Assembly: GCF_958350005.1 (NCBI RefSeq)
Contig: NZ_CATWFF010000144.1
Coordinates: 1 to 5,029 of the forward strand
Direction: 5' to 3'
DNA length: 5,029 nucleotides
DNA from: an uncultured Megasphaera sp.
GTDB taxonomy: Bacteria; Bacillota; Negativicutes; Veillonellales; Megasphaeraceae
Shown in pieces: positions 1 through 5,029 of this stretch. The notes below the pieces were generated by a model. The model saw only the letters and a list, made by a program, of their open reading frames with translations, did not search any database and had not been told where the DNA came from. How positions within the stretch are numbered: the first letter of the stretch is position 1; each line of letters starts with the position of its first letter. Both the position numbers and the translations under genes were made by a program.

Positions 1-43
1 GAGTAGGTACGTATCATTGCGTCTTAGGAAGGAGTTACGCATA

Positions 44-595
44 GTGACAAATAAAAAAATTAAATTAAAAAAACGGTCCGGTCCGGCAGCCCGCATTCAC
101 CGCGGTTTGTCCATGCCTGTTGGTCCCGGATCTGATGACAGTACGGTCAGTTTCCGCAGTCTTGCAGAACTGAAAGCCAAATATTTTGTATTTACAGGCC
201 GCCTGCGCCGCCGTCCCTTTATTATGCGCACCCTTATTCTCATGGCGGCACAGTTTTTCTTTTCCTTTATTTTGTACAGCCGTTTTGTGGAAGCTGTGCT
301 GATTGGCCGGCAGGATTTCGCCATTGTATTTGCCATTATTTTTCTCGTACTTACTATTCCTGTCGTATGGGCCCAGCTTTCACTGGGAATGCGCCGCTGC
401 CATGACATGAATAAACAGGGCGCCATGTTCATTATTCCCTTTATCAGCTATATCCTCAGTTATATTTTCCCCATTGCTGCGCTGGATACGGCGGCTACGG
501 CAGCACAGTCCATCATGGCTGTTACGTATCTGGCTTTGTTTACTGTTCGGGGAACAAATGGTGACAATGCATATGGAAAAGAACGGATGCGGTAG
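44..595 (+). CDS. DUF805 family small membrane protein
   Basis: A 183-residue inner-membrane protein of the DUF805 family, whose molecular function is unknown. Conserved family blocks are visible in order: GRLRRRPF (residues 52-59) just before the first hydrophobic helix, RRCHDMNKQG (117-126), and a C-terminal RGTNGDNAYG (169-178). Hydrophobic segments lie at about 63-80, 92-112, 127-145 and 155-168, consistent with three or four helices. The first ~50 residues are a hydrophilic, Lys/Arg-rich extension (KKIKLKKR near the start) that precedes the core domain and is probably cytoplasmic. The GTG start at 44 is chosen because AGGAAGGAG (26-34) sits 9 nt upstream; an in-frame TTG at 17 lies before that site and has no good ribosome binding site. 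The gene ends 60 bp before ecfA1 with no intrinsic terminator between. The family assignment is secure; the role is not known. Confidence 0.85.
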   Translation: MTNKKIKLKKRSGPAARIHRGLSMPVGPGSDDSTVSFRSLAELKAKYFVFTGRLRRRPFIMRTLILMAAQFFFSFILYSRFVEAVLIGRQDFAIVFAIIFLVLTIPVVWAQLSLGMRRCHDMNKQGAMFIIPFISYILSYIFPIAALDTAATAAQSIMAVTYLALFTVRGTNGDNAYGKERMR

Positions 596-599
596 CATT

Positions 600-630
600 T
601 TCCCGATAAACAGGGTATAATAATCGGGAA
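600..630. repeat. 8-bp perfect inverted repeat, candidate operator
   Basis: TTCCCGAT (600-607) and ATCGGGAA (623-630) are perfect reverse complements separated by 15 nt. The spacer contains the TATAAT box. No T-run follows the right arm (TCTAATG) or flanks the left arm on the other strand, so it does not look like an intrinsic terminator. Two arms placed across a -10 box resemble a repressor operator; a simple stem-loop is the alternative. The repeat is seen directly; the regulatory role is inferred. Confidence 0.45.
616..621 (+). promoter_or_regulatory. Candidate -10 box (TATAAT) for the ecf-truA operon
   Basis: A perfect TATAAT lies in the 60-bp gap between the DUF805 gene and ecfA1. Transcription would start near 627-629, giving a leader of about 28 nt before the ecfA1 ATG. 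No good -35 hexamer is seen at 16-18 bp spacing: the 17-bp position (593-598) reads TAGCAT, two of six matches to consensus, and there is no extended -10 TGn. The promoter would therefore be weak, activator-dependent or spurious. Read-through from the DUF805 gene is also possible. Confidence 0.4.
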
Positions 631-655
631 TCTAATGAAGCAGGGGAGACAGGGC

Positions 656-1495
656 ATGAGTATACCAATGATAAAACTGAATCATATGAGCCATGCATAT
701 CAGGATGAAGAGGGAAAAACGGTTTATGCCGTTAAAGATATATCTCTGACCATTGAAAAAGGGGAATTTGTCGCCATTATCGGTACCAATGGTTCAGGAA
801 AATCGACGCTGGCCAAGCATTTTAACGTCTTGCTGACGCCAACAGAAGGAACTTGCGAAGTATGCGGCATGCGGACGGATAACCCGGATAATATATGGAA
901 TATCCGGCAGCATGTGGGTATGGTATTTCAGAATCCAGACAATCAGATTGTTGCCGCTGTCGTGGAAGAAGACGTGGCTTTTGGACCGGAAAATCTCGGC
1001 GTTCCGTCTGAAGAAATTCGTCATCGTGTCCGTGATGCCCTGAAGCGGGTCAATATGACCATATATGCCAAGCATGGCCCGCATCTGCTGAGCGGCGGCC
1101 AGAAGCAGCGCGTGGCCATCGCCGGCATTCTGGCCATGCAGTCGCAGTGTATCGTTCTCGATGAACCGACAGCCATGCTGGATCCTGTTGGCCGAAGCGA
1201 GGTAATGGCGACGATTCGCCAGCTCAACAGTGAAGGAATTACGGTTATTATTATTACCCATTTCATGGAAGAAGCAGTCCAGGCAGATCGGGTGGTCGTC
1301 GTCAATCAGGGCCGCGTTCAGATGGATGGAACGCCGCACAGCGTTTTTTCTCATGTCCATGAACTGCTGGACATGGGGCTGGACGTACCGGCAGCTGCGG
1401 AAATTGCAGCAAAACTGCGGGAAAAAGGGGTTGCCCTGCCGGATACTATTATTACGAAAGAAGAATTGGGAGAAGCATTATGTCGATTACGTTAG
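656..1495 (+). CDS. ecfA1: ECF transporter ATPase subunit EcfA1
   Basis: A cytoplasmic ABC ATPase of 279 residues, one half of the EcfA1-EcfA2 heterodimer that powers uptake of vitamins and trace nutrients by energy-coupling-factor importers. All ABC motifs are intact: Walker A GTNGSGKS (43-50), Q-loop VFQNPDNQ (90-97), signature LSGGQKQR (145-152), Walker B CIVLDE (165-170) with catalytic Glu170, D-loop MLD (174-176) and switch His202. The NPDNQ Q-loop and the VVEEDVAFGPENLG stretch after it are typical of EcfA1 (formerly CbiO1). The ATG at 656 is chosen over an in-frame ATG at 635 because AGGGGAG (642-648) lies 7 nt before it. The last 16 bp overlap ecfA2, pointing to coupled translation and equimolar subunits. 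It is likely transcribed from the candidate promoter just upstream. The assignment is very secure; the imported substrates depend on S components encoded elsewhere. Confidence 0.97.
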   Translation: MSIPMIKLNHMSHAYQDEEGKTVYAVKDISLTIEKGEFVAIIGTNGSGKSTLAKHFNVLLTPTEGTCEVCGMRTDNPDNIWNIRQHVGMVFQNPDNQIVAAVVEEDVAFGPENLGVPSEEIRHRVRDALKRVNMTIYAKHGPHLLSGGQKQRVAIAGILAMQSQCIVLDEPTAMLDPVGRSEVMATIRQLNSEGITVIIITHFMEEAVQADRVVVVNQGRVQMDGTPHSVFSHVHELLDMGLDVPAAAEIAAKLREKGVALPDTIITKEELGEALCRLR

Positions 1496-2349
1496 AACAC
1501 GTCAGCCATACGTACGGCGCAGGCTCACCGTTTGAAAAAAAAGCGCTGAATGATACGTCTGTAGAAATCCATGCTGGCGAATTCGTCGGCATTATCGGGC
1601 ATACAGGTTCGGGAAAATCGACGTTTGTCCAGCTGCTGAACGGCCTGGTTCAGCCTACGGAAGGCACCGTATATGTAGACGGCACGGATATTTCACAGAA
1701 AAGTGATGCCGCTATGGCAGCCCGCCATAAAGTAGGCATGGTGTTCCAGTATCCGGAGTATCAGCTGTTTGAAGAAACCATTGCCAAGGATATTGCCTTT
1801 GGACCGCGGAATTTCGGACTCAGTGACGCAGACGTGGAAGAACGGGTGCGGGAAGCGATGGAATTCGTCGGACTGGATTACAAAACCTATGCAGACCGGT
1901 CTCCATTCCGCCTGAGCGGCGGCCAGATGCGCCGCGTGGCCATTGCCGGCGTCATTGCCATTCATCCGGACTATTTGATTCTCGATGAACCGTCAGCTGG
2001 CCTGGATCCCATAGGGCGGCGGGAAATTTTTGCTGAAATTCAGCGGTGGCATAAAGAAAAGGGGATTACGGTAATTCTCGTATCCCATAATATGGAAGAT
2101 ATTGCCCAAATGGCCGACCGGCTCCTTGTTTTGTCCCATGGAGATATTGTTCTGGATGGAAAACCGCTGGATATTTTTTCAACGCAGCAGGAGGCGCTTC
2201 ATCAGGCCGGCGTCTCCGTGCCGCCTGTGACCGGCGTTTTGCAGTATCTTCAGCAGCAGGGGCTGCCCATTACCGATCGGGTCCATACGGCAGATGAAGG
2301 GGCCAATGTGATTTATCAATGGATAAGGGGGCTTGATCATGCTCACTGA
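1480..2349 (+). CDS. ecfA2: ECF transporter ATPase subunit EcfA2
   Basis: The second ABC ATPase of the ECF module, 289 residues, pairing with EcfA1 to form two composite ATP sites beneath EcfT. Visible motifs are Walker A GHTGSGKS (40-47), Q-loop VFQYPEYQLFEET (88-100), signature LSGGQMRR (145-152), Walker B YLILDE (165-170), D-loop GLD (174-176) and switch His203. The YPEYQLFEET Q-loop, the FGPRNFG block (107-113) and the LSGGQMRR signature distinguish EcfA2 from EcfA1. The ATG at 1480 has GGGAG (1468-1472) 7 nt upstream, inside the end of ecfA1. The 3' end overlaps ecfT by 11 bp. Both ATPases keep a full set of catalytic residues, so neither site looks degenerate from the motifs alone. The assignment is very secure. 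Confidence 0.97.
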   Translation: MSITLEHVSHTYGAGSPFEKKALNDTSVEIHAGEFVGIIGHTGSGKSTFVQLLNGLVQPTEGTVYVDGTDISQKSDAAMAARHKVGMVFQYPEYQLFEETIAKDIAFGPRNFGLSDADVEERVREAMEFVGLDYKTYADRSPFRLSGGQMRRVAIAGVIAIHPDYLILDEPSAGLDPIGRREIFAEIQRWHKEKGITVILVSHNMEDIAQMADRLLVLSHGDIVLDGKPLDIFSTQQEALHQAGVSVPPVTGVLQYLQQQGLPITDRVHTADEGANVIYQWIRGLDHAH

Positions 2350-3139
2350 TATTACACTGGGACAGTATTTTCCCGGCACGTCGTTTCTGCATCATCTGGA
2401 TCCCCGGGCCAAGATTATAGGCACGATGATTTTCATCGTAGCTATCTTTTTTGCCGATTCTCTGGCTTCATACGGCGTGGTTACCGCTTTTGTCGTGCTG
2501 AATTACATCATATCACGATTGCCGTTGAAGCTTATTCTTCGGTCACTGAAGCCACTGTGGATCATTATTATTTTTACCATGGCAATTCACGTGTTTTCTA
2601 CGCCTGGCGAAGTATTGTGGCAATACGGATTTATTCATATAACGAAAGAAGGTATCTATCAGGGCAGTCTTATGACAGCCCGGCTGGTCTACCTCATCGT
2701 TTTTTCGTCACTGCTGACATATACGACATCGCCTATTGTTCTGACAGACGGTATTGAACACCTGCTCATGCCGTTTAAGCGCGTCGGCGTGCCGGCTCAT
2801 GAACTGGCCATGATGATGACCATTGCCCTGCGGTTTATACCGACCTTACTGGAAGAAACGGACCGGATTATGAAAGCCCAGACGGCACGGGGGGCTAACT
2901 TTACGAGCGGCAGCCTGTGGAAGCGGGGCAAAAACATGATTCCCCTTCTCGTACCGTTGTTTGTCAGTGCCTTTCGCCGGGCCGATGAGCTGGCAACGGC
3001 CATGGAAGCCCGCTGCTATCGCGGCGGTGAAGGGCGGACGCGAATGAACGAACTGGCCTATACGTATCGCGACGGCATTGCCATGACGGCGGTCATTGTT
3101 GTTACGGTTATTCTGGCTGTCATGCGGTGGGGCCTATGA
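2339..3139 (+). CDS. ecfT: ECF transporter transmembrane coupling protein EcfT
   Basis: A 266-residue integral membrane protein that links the EcfA1/EcfA2 ATPases to interchangeable substrate-binding S components. The N-terminus (LGQYFPGTSFLHHLDPRAK, residues 7-25) is the classic EcfT opening. Hydrophobic helices lie at about 26-40, 45-60, 72-88, 112-130 and 246-263. The two cytoplasmic coupling-helix motifs are present: ARG at 183-185 (within TARGANF) and AR at 224-225 within AMEARCYRGGEGRT (221-234). In the second motif Cys226 stands where Gly is often found. The ATG at 2339 is preferred because AAGGGGG (2325-2331) is 7 nt away; an in-frame TTG at 2333 would be only 1 nt from it. The gene overlaps ecfA2 by 11 bp and truA by 4 bp (ATGA). 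No S-component gene adjoins it, as expected for a shared group II module. Confidence 0.95.
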   Translation: MLTDITLGQYFPGTSFLHHLDPRAKIIGTMIFIVAIFFADSLASYGVVTAFVVLNYIISRLPLKLILRSLKPLWIIIIFTMAIHVFSTPGEVLWQYGFIHITKEGIYQGSLMTARLVYLIVFSSLLTYTTSPIVLTDGIEHLLMPFKRVGVPAHELAMMMTIALRFIPTLLEETDRIMKAQTARGANFTSGSLWKRGKNMIPLLVPLFVSAFRRADELATAMEARCYRGGEGRTRMNELAYTYRDGIAMTAVIVVTVILAVMRWGL

Positions 3140-3939
3140 AGAAGAACATCTGCCTGACTGTTGCCTATGACGGAACGGACTTCCACGGTTTTCAGCGCCA
3201 GACGAATGCGTCGTCTGTTCAGCTGTGCATTGAGCAGGGACTGTCTGCCATTTTCCGCAGTCCCATTACTATTTACGGCGCTGCCCGGACCGATGCCGGC
3301 GTGCATGCCCGAGGTCAGGTCGTCAATTTTTATGGAGAAGGGTCCATTCCGACGGAGAAGATTCCTTATGCCATGAAAGGGTATTTGCCGCCGGAAATTG
3401 CCGTCTTGTCTGCACGGGATATGCCGGAACACTTCAGTGTCCGTCATGATAATGTGGGGAAACATTATTGTTATACTATTGATAATCAGCGCATCCACGA
3501 TCCTTTTCAGCTGCGGTATGCCTGGTTTATTCGCAAGCCCCTGGATCGGCAGGCCATGCAGGCCGGTGCGGAAATCCTGCTGGGGACCCACGATTTTTCA
3601 GCCTTTGAAGGGCAGAATACGACGCCCATGAATCCAGTCAAGACCATGTACGGCATTATCCTGACCGAACGGGGCAGTCTGCTGGATATTCATGTCATTG
3701 GCGATGGCTTTCTGTATCACATGGTACGAAATATTGCCGGCGGCCTTGTCGATTTGGGGCTCCATCGCCTGGAGCCAGACGAATTTCGCCGTATTTTGGA
3801 CGGCAGGGACCGAACCCAGCTCGGCGCTACGGCACCGGCCCGGGGGCTGTGTCTGGAGGAAGTGTTTTACCAGGATCAGCGTATGCAGCAGGTCCTGCAG
3901 AAACTGCAAATTGAACAGATAGGAGAGAAGCGCAAATAA
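3136..3939 (+). CDS. truA: tRNA pseudouridine(38-40) synthase TruA
   Basis: A 267-residue cytoplasmic enzyme that isomerises uridine to pseudouridine at positions 38, 39 and 40 in the anticodon stem-loop of tRNAs. Family landmarks are all present: N-terminal AYDGTDFHGFQRQ (10-22), the catalytic block ARTDAGVHARGQ (50-61) with nucleophile Asp53, the KHYCYTI strand (109-115), DGFLYHMVRNI (190-200) and the C-terminal APARGLCLEEVFY (233-245). Length is normal for the family. The ATG at 3136 overlaps the ecfT stop as ATGA. A purine-rich GGTGGGG (3126-3132) lies close upstream at a short spacing, so translation probably relies on coupling from ecfT. A GTG at 3127 would be an alternative but has no ribosome binding site. 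The neighbourhood ecfA1-ecfA2-ecfT-truA is a familiar Firmicutes arrangement. The assignment is very secure. Confidence 0.97.
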   Translation: MKKNICLTVAYDGTDFHGFQRQTNASSVQLCIEQGLSAIFRSPITIYGAARTDAGVHARGQVVNFYGEGSIPTEKIPYAMKGYLPPEIAVLSARDMPEHFSVRHDNVGKHYCYTIDNQRIHDPFQLRYAWFIRKPLDRQAMQAGAEILLGTHDFSAFEGQNTTPMNPVKTMYGIILTERGSLLDIHVIGDGFLYHMVRNIAGGLVDLGLHRLEPDEFRRILDGRDRTQLGATAPARGLCLEEVFYQDQRMQQVLQKLQIEQIGEKRK

Positions 3940-4949
3940 TGTCACGTCATATAGAGGTCATTGCGCCTGATGACCGGGATAAAATCCGCAAGATTGGCTT
4001 TGTCCATTTTATGTCTATTTCTACGTTTGCCGCATCCATGGGGTACTGCGGCATGTGCTTTGGCTGGCGAATGGCCCATGAACTGTGGGGAGTGCCGGCT
4101 GTTATTGGCGAATTTTTCGGTTTTTGTGCTCTCTTGTTTTATATACTTATTTTTTCCCGGTATTTTCATAAGTGGCGTGTTGATTCCGAAGCTGTACGGG
4201 CGGAATGGGACAGTCCGACAAAAATCAATTTTTTCGGCACCTTTAACGTGTCGACAGTGCTGCTGGCAGCTGTGCTGGCTCCCTATACGCCCACGATTGC
4301 CAGCATCTTCTGGTATGCCGGTCTGATTCTTATTATGGTATTCAGCTGGATTCTGCTTGAATACTGGCTGTACAGCCGTCAGCAGGTCGAATCTGTCACG
4401 CCGGCCTGGATTTTGGCCGTCCTGGGGCCTATTACGATTCCCATTGCCGGCAATGTCCTGCAGAATCCGGGATATCACGATATATCCATATTTTGCGTTG
4501 CCATTGGGCTGGTCACGGGCATTCCCCTGATTTTTCTCCTTTTTGCACACAGCCTGTTTGCCAAAAATATGACGGCCAATGCCGTACAGCCGAGTCTGAT
4601 GATTCTCATGGCGCCTTTTGGCATGGGCTATATTACGTATACCCAGACCTTTGCGCCTGATACCTTTACGGTGCTGTTTATCAATGCCGGCATCTTTCTG
4701 TTCTGGCCTATAGCCATTAAGATTCTGTACGTCATGCGCCATTCACCGTTCTGTATGGGCTGGTGGGCCTGCAGCTTCCCTACAATGGCCTTTACGAACG
4801 GCGTTCTTCACTACAGTGTAGATCATCCCGTCCTGTGGACGAAGGGACTGGGCATATTTCTCCTGTTGTTTGGCACCTCTCTGATCCTGTATCTTTCGTT
4901 TAAAACGATCTGGGCAGCTGTCCATAAGACCCTCTGGAAGTTATACTGA
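3939..4949 (+). CDS. TDT/SLAC1 (TehA-like) family membrane transporter
   Basis: A 336-residue polytopic membrane protein of the tellurite-resistance/dicarboxylate transporter (TDT) family, which includes TehA, Mae1-type malate permeases and plant SLAC1 anion channels. About ten hydrophobic helices can be traced: 21-43, 54-73, 98-115, 120-141, 155-172, 182-204, 216-234, 242-264, 273-291 and 302-325. Family-like blocks are VHFMSISTFAASMGYCG (22-38), SPTKINFF (92-99), TPAWILAVLGPITIPIAGN (154-172), QPSLMILMAPFGMGY (217-231) and GWWACSFPTMAF (274-285). In the TehA/SLAC1 fold a conserved Phe gates the pore; Phe280 is a candidate, but this needs alignment. The start overlaps the truA stop by 1 bp (TAATG). 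The nearest ribosome binding site, AGGAG (3921-3925), is 13 nt away, longer than usual, suggesting termination-reinitiation. Substrate is not readable: a C4-dicarboxylate, sulfite or other anion, or tellurite phenotype, are all possible. The family call is firm, the function open. Confidence 0.88.
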   Translation: MSRHIEVIAPDDRDKIRKIGFVHFMSISTFAASMGYCGMCFGWRMAHELWGVPAVIGEFFGFCALLFYILIFSRYFHKWRVDSEAVRAEWDSPTKINFFGTFNVSTVLLAAVLAPYTPTIASIFWYAGLILIMVFSWILLEYWLYSRQQVESVTPAWILAVLGPITIPIAGNVLQNPGYHDISIFCVAIGLVTGIPLIFLLFAHSLFAKNMTANAVQPSLMILMAPFGMGYITYTQTFAPDTFTVLFINAGIFLFWPIAIKILYVMRHSPFCMGWWACSFPTMAFTNGVLHYSVDHPVLWTKGLGIFLLLFGTSLILYLSFKTIWAAVHKTLWKLY

Positions 4950-4973
4950 GACGCGCAGCAGCGCGTCTTTTTT
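4949..4973 (+). terminator. Rho-independent terminator of the ecf-truA-TDT operon
   Basis: A GC-rich hairpin, AGACGCGC (4949-4956) with GCGCGTCT (4961-4968) and a 4-nt AGCA loop, runs straight into six Ts (4968-4973). It begins on the last base of the TDT stop codon. There is no T-run on the opposite strand, so it acts only on + strand transcription. It marks the 3' end of the operon. Confidence 0.93.
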
Positions 4974-5013
4974 CTGAATATGTAGAAAAAGTTGCGCCAT
5001 ATAGCCTGTCAAT

Positions 5014-5029
5014 AGGAAGAAGATATGCT
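5014..5029 (+). other. Probable ribosome binding site and start codon of the next gene (cut by window end)
   Basis: AGGAAG (5014-5019) is followed 5 nt later by ATG (5025-5027), and the window ends two bases on (CT). Position after a terminator and the good spacing suggest the start of another + strand gene. Too little is left to name it, except that its second residue would be Leu (CTN). The leader 4974-5013 shows no convincing -35/-10 pair; TATAGC (5000-5005) is a weak -10 look-alike. Confidence 0.4.

Noticed and set aside
75..86. Short tandem repeat GGTCC-GGTCC
   Set aside because: Two copies of five bases in coding sequence are expected by chance and do not keep the reading frame as a protein repeat.
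600..630. The inverted repeat as an intrinsic terminator of the DUF805 gene
   Set aside because: The loop is 15 nt, the stem only 8 bp and no T-run follows on either strand.
596..655. A riboswitch controlling the ECF operon
   Set aside because: The gap is only 60 bp and the predicted leader about 28 nt, too short for any vitamin-sensing aptamer I know.
794..1360. A 188-codon open frame on the - strand within ecfA1
   Set aside because: Antisense shadow of a gene with every ABC ATPase motif intact; no ribosome binding site or domain was recognised.
1230..1535. A 101-codon + strand frame bridging ecfA1 and ecfA2
   Set aside because: Out-of-frame reading through two well-supported genes, Trp/Arg-rich and without a plausible start context.
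3058..3591. A 177-codon open frame on the - strand across ecfT/truA
   Set aside because: Shadow of truA and the end of ecfT, both of which are certain; its translation resembles no family I know.
3942..4742. A 266-codon open frame on the - strand across the TDT gene
   Set aside because: It is a shadow of the + strand transporter: low-complexity polar translation (many N, Q, R, K), no recognisable domain, and the + strand frame has ten clear membrane helices with family motifs.
1..5029. A novel defence, mobile or secretion system
   Set aside because: All coding space is explained by known housekeeping and transport families on one strand; no transposase, integrase, toxin-antitoxin, repeat array or nuclease signature is visible.

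Overview
The window is a compact, almost fully coding stretch of bacterial chromosome. Every confident gene lies on the + strand. Gene content and order (ecfA1-ecfA2-ecfT-truA), strong purine-rich ribosome binding sites and tight overlaps point to a Bacillota (Firmicutes) genome. Codon use is mixed, with moderate GC. A Negativicutes-type organism (Megasphaera/Dialister/Veillonella relatives) would fit, but this is an impression from the sequence and not a placement.

Layout: (1) 44-595, a small DUF805 membrane protein with a GTG start and a basic N-terminal extension. (2) 596-655, a short intergenic gap with a TATAAT box inside an 8-bp perfect inverted repeat, the best candidate for the promoter/operator of the following operon. 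(3) 656-3139, the energising module of a group II energy-coupling-factor (ECF) vitamin/micronutrient importer: ATPases EcfA1 and EcfA2 and the transmembrane coupling protein EcfT. (4) 3136-3939, truA, tRNA pseudouridine(38-40) synthase. (5) 3939-4949, a ten-helix TDT/SLAC1 (TehA-like) transporter. (6) 4949-4973, a strong intrinsic terminator. (7) 4974-5029, a short leader ending in a Shine-Dalgarno sequence and ATG that probably open the next gene.

From 656 to 4949 each gene overlaps the next (16, 11, 4 and 1 bp) and no internal terminator is visible, so the five genes very probably form one translationally coupled operon. EcfA1, EcfA2 and EcfT make the shared ATP-driven module that substrate-binding S components, encoded elsewhere, plug into. 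No S component lies in the window. TruA is a housekeeping tRNA-modification enzyme that often sits next to this ECF module in Firmicutes. The TDT transporter is the least usual member and its substrate cannot be told from sequence.

I found no mobile element, CRISPR array, tRNA, rRNA or defence system. This is mostly an ordinary housekeeping region. The points worth a second look are the inverted repeat around the -10 box, the TDT transporter fused to the end of the ecf-truA operon, and the DUF805 gene standing upstream.
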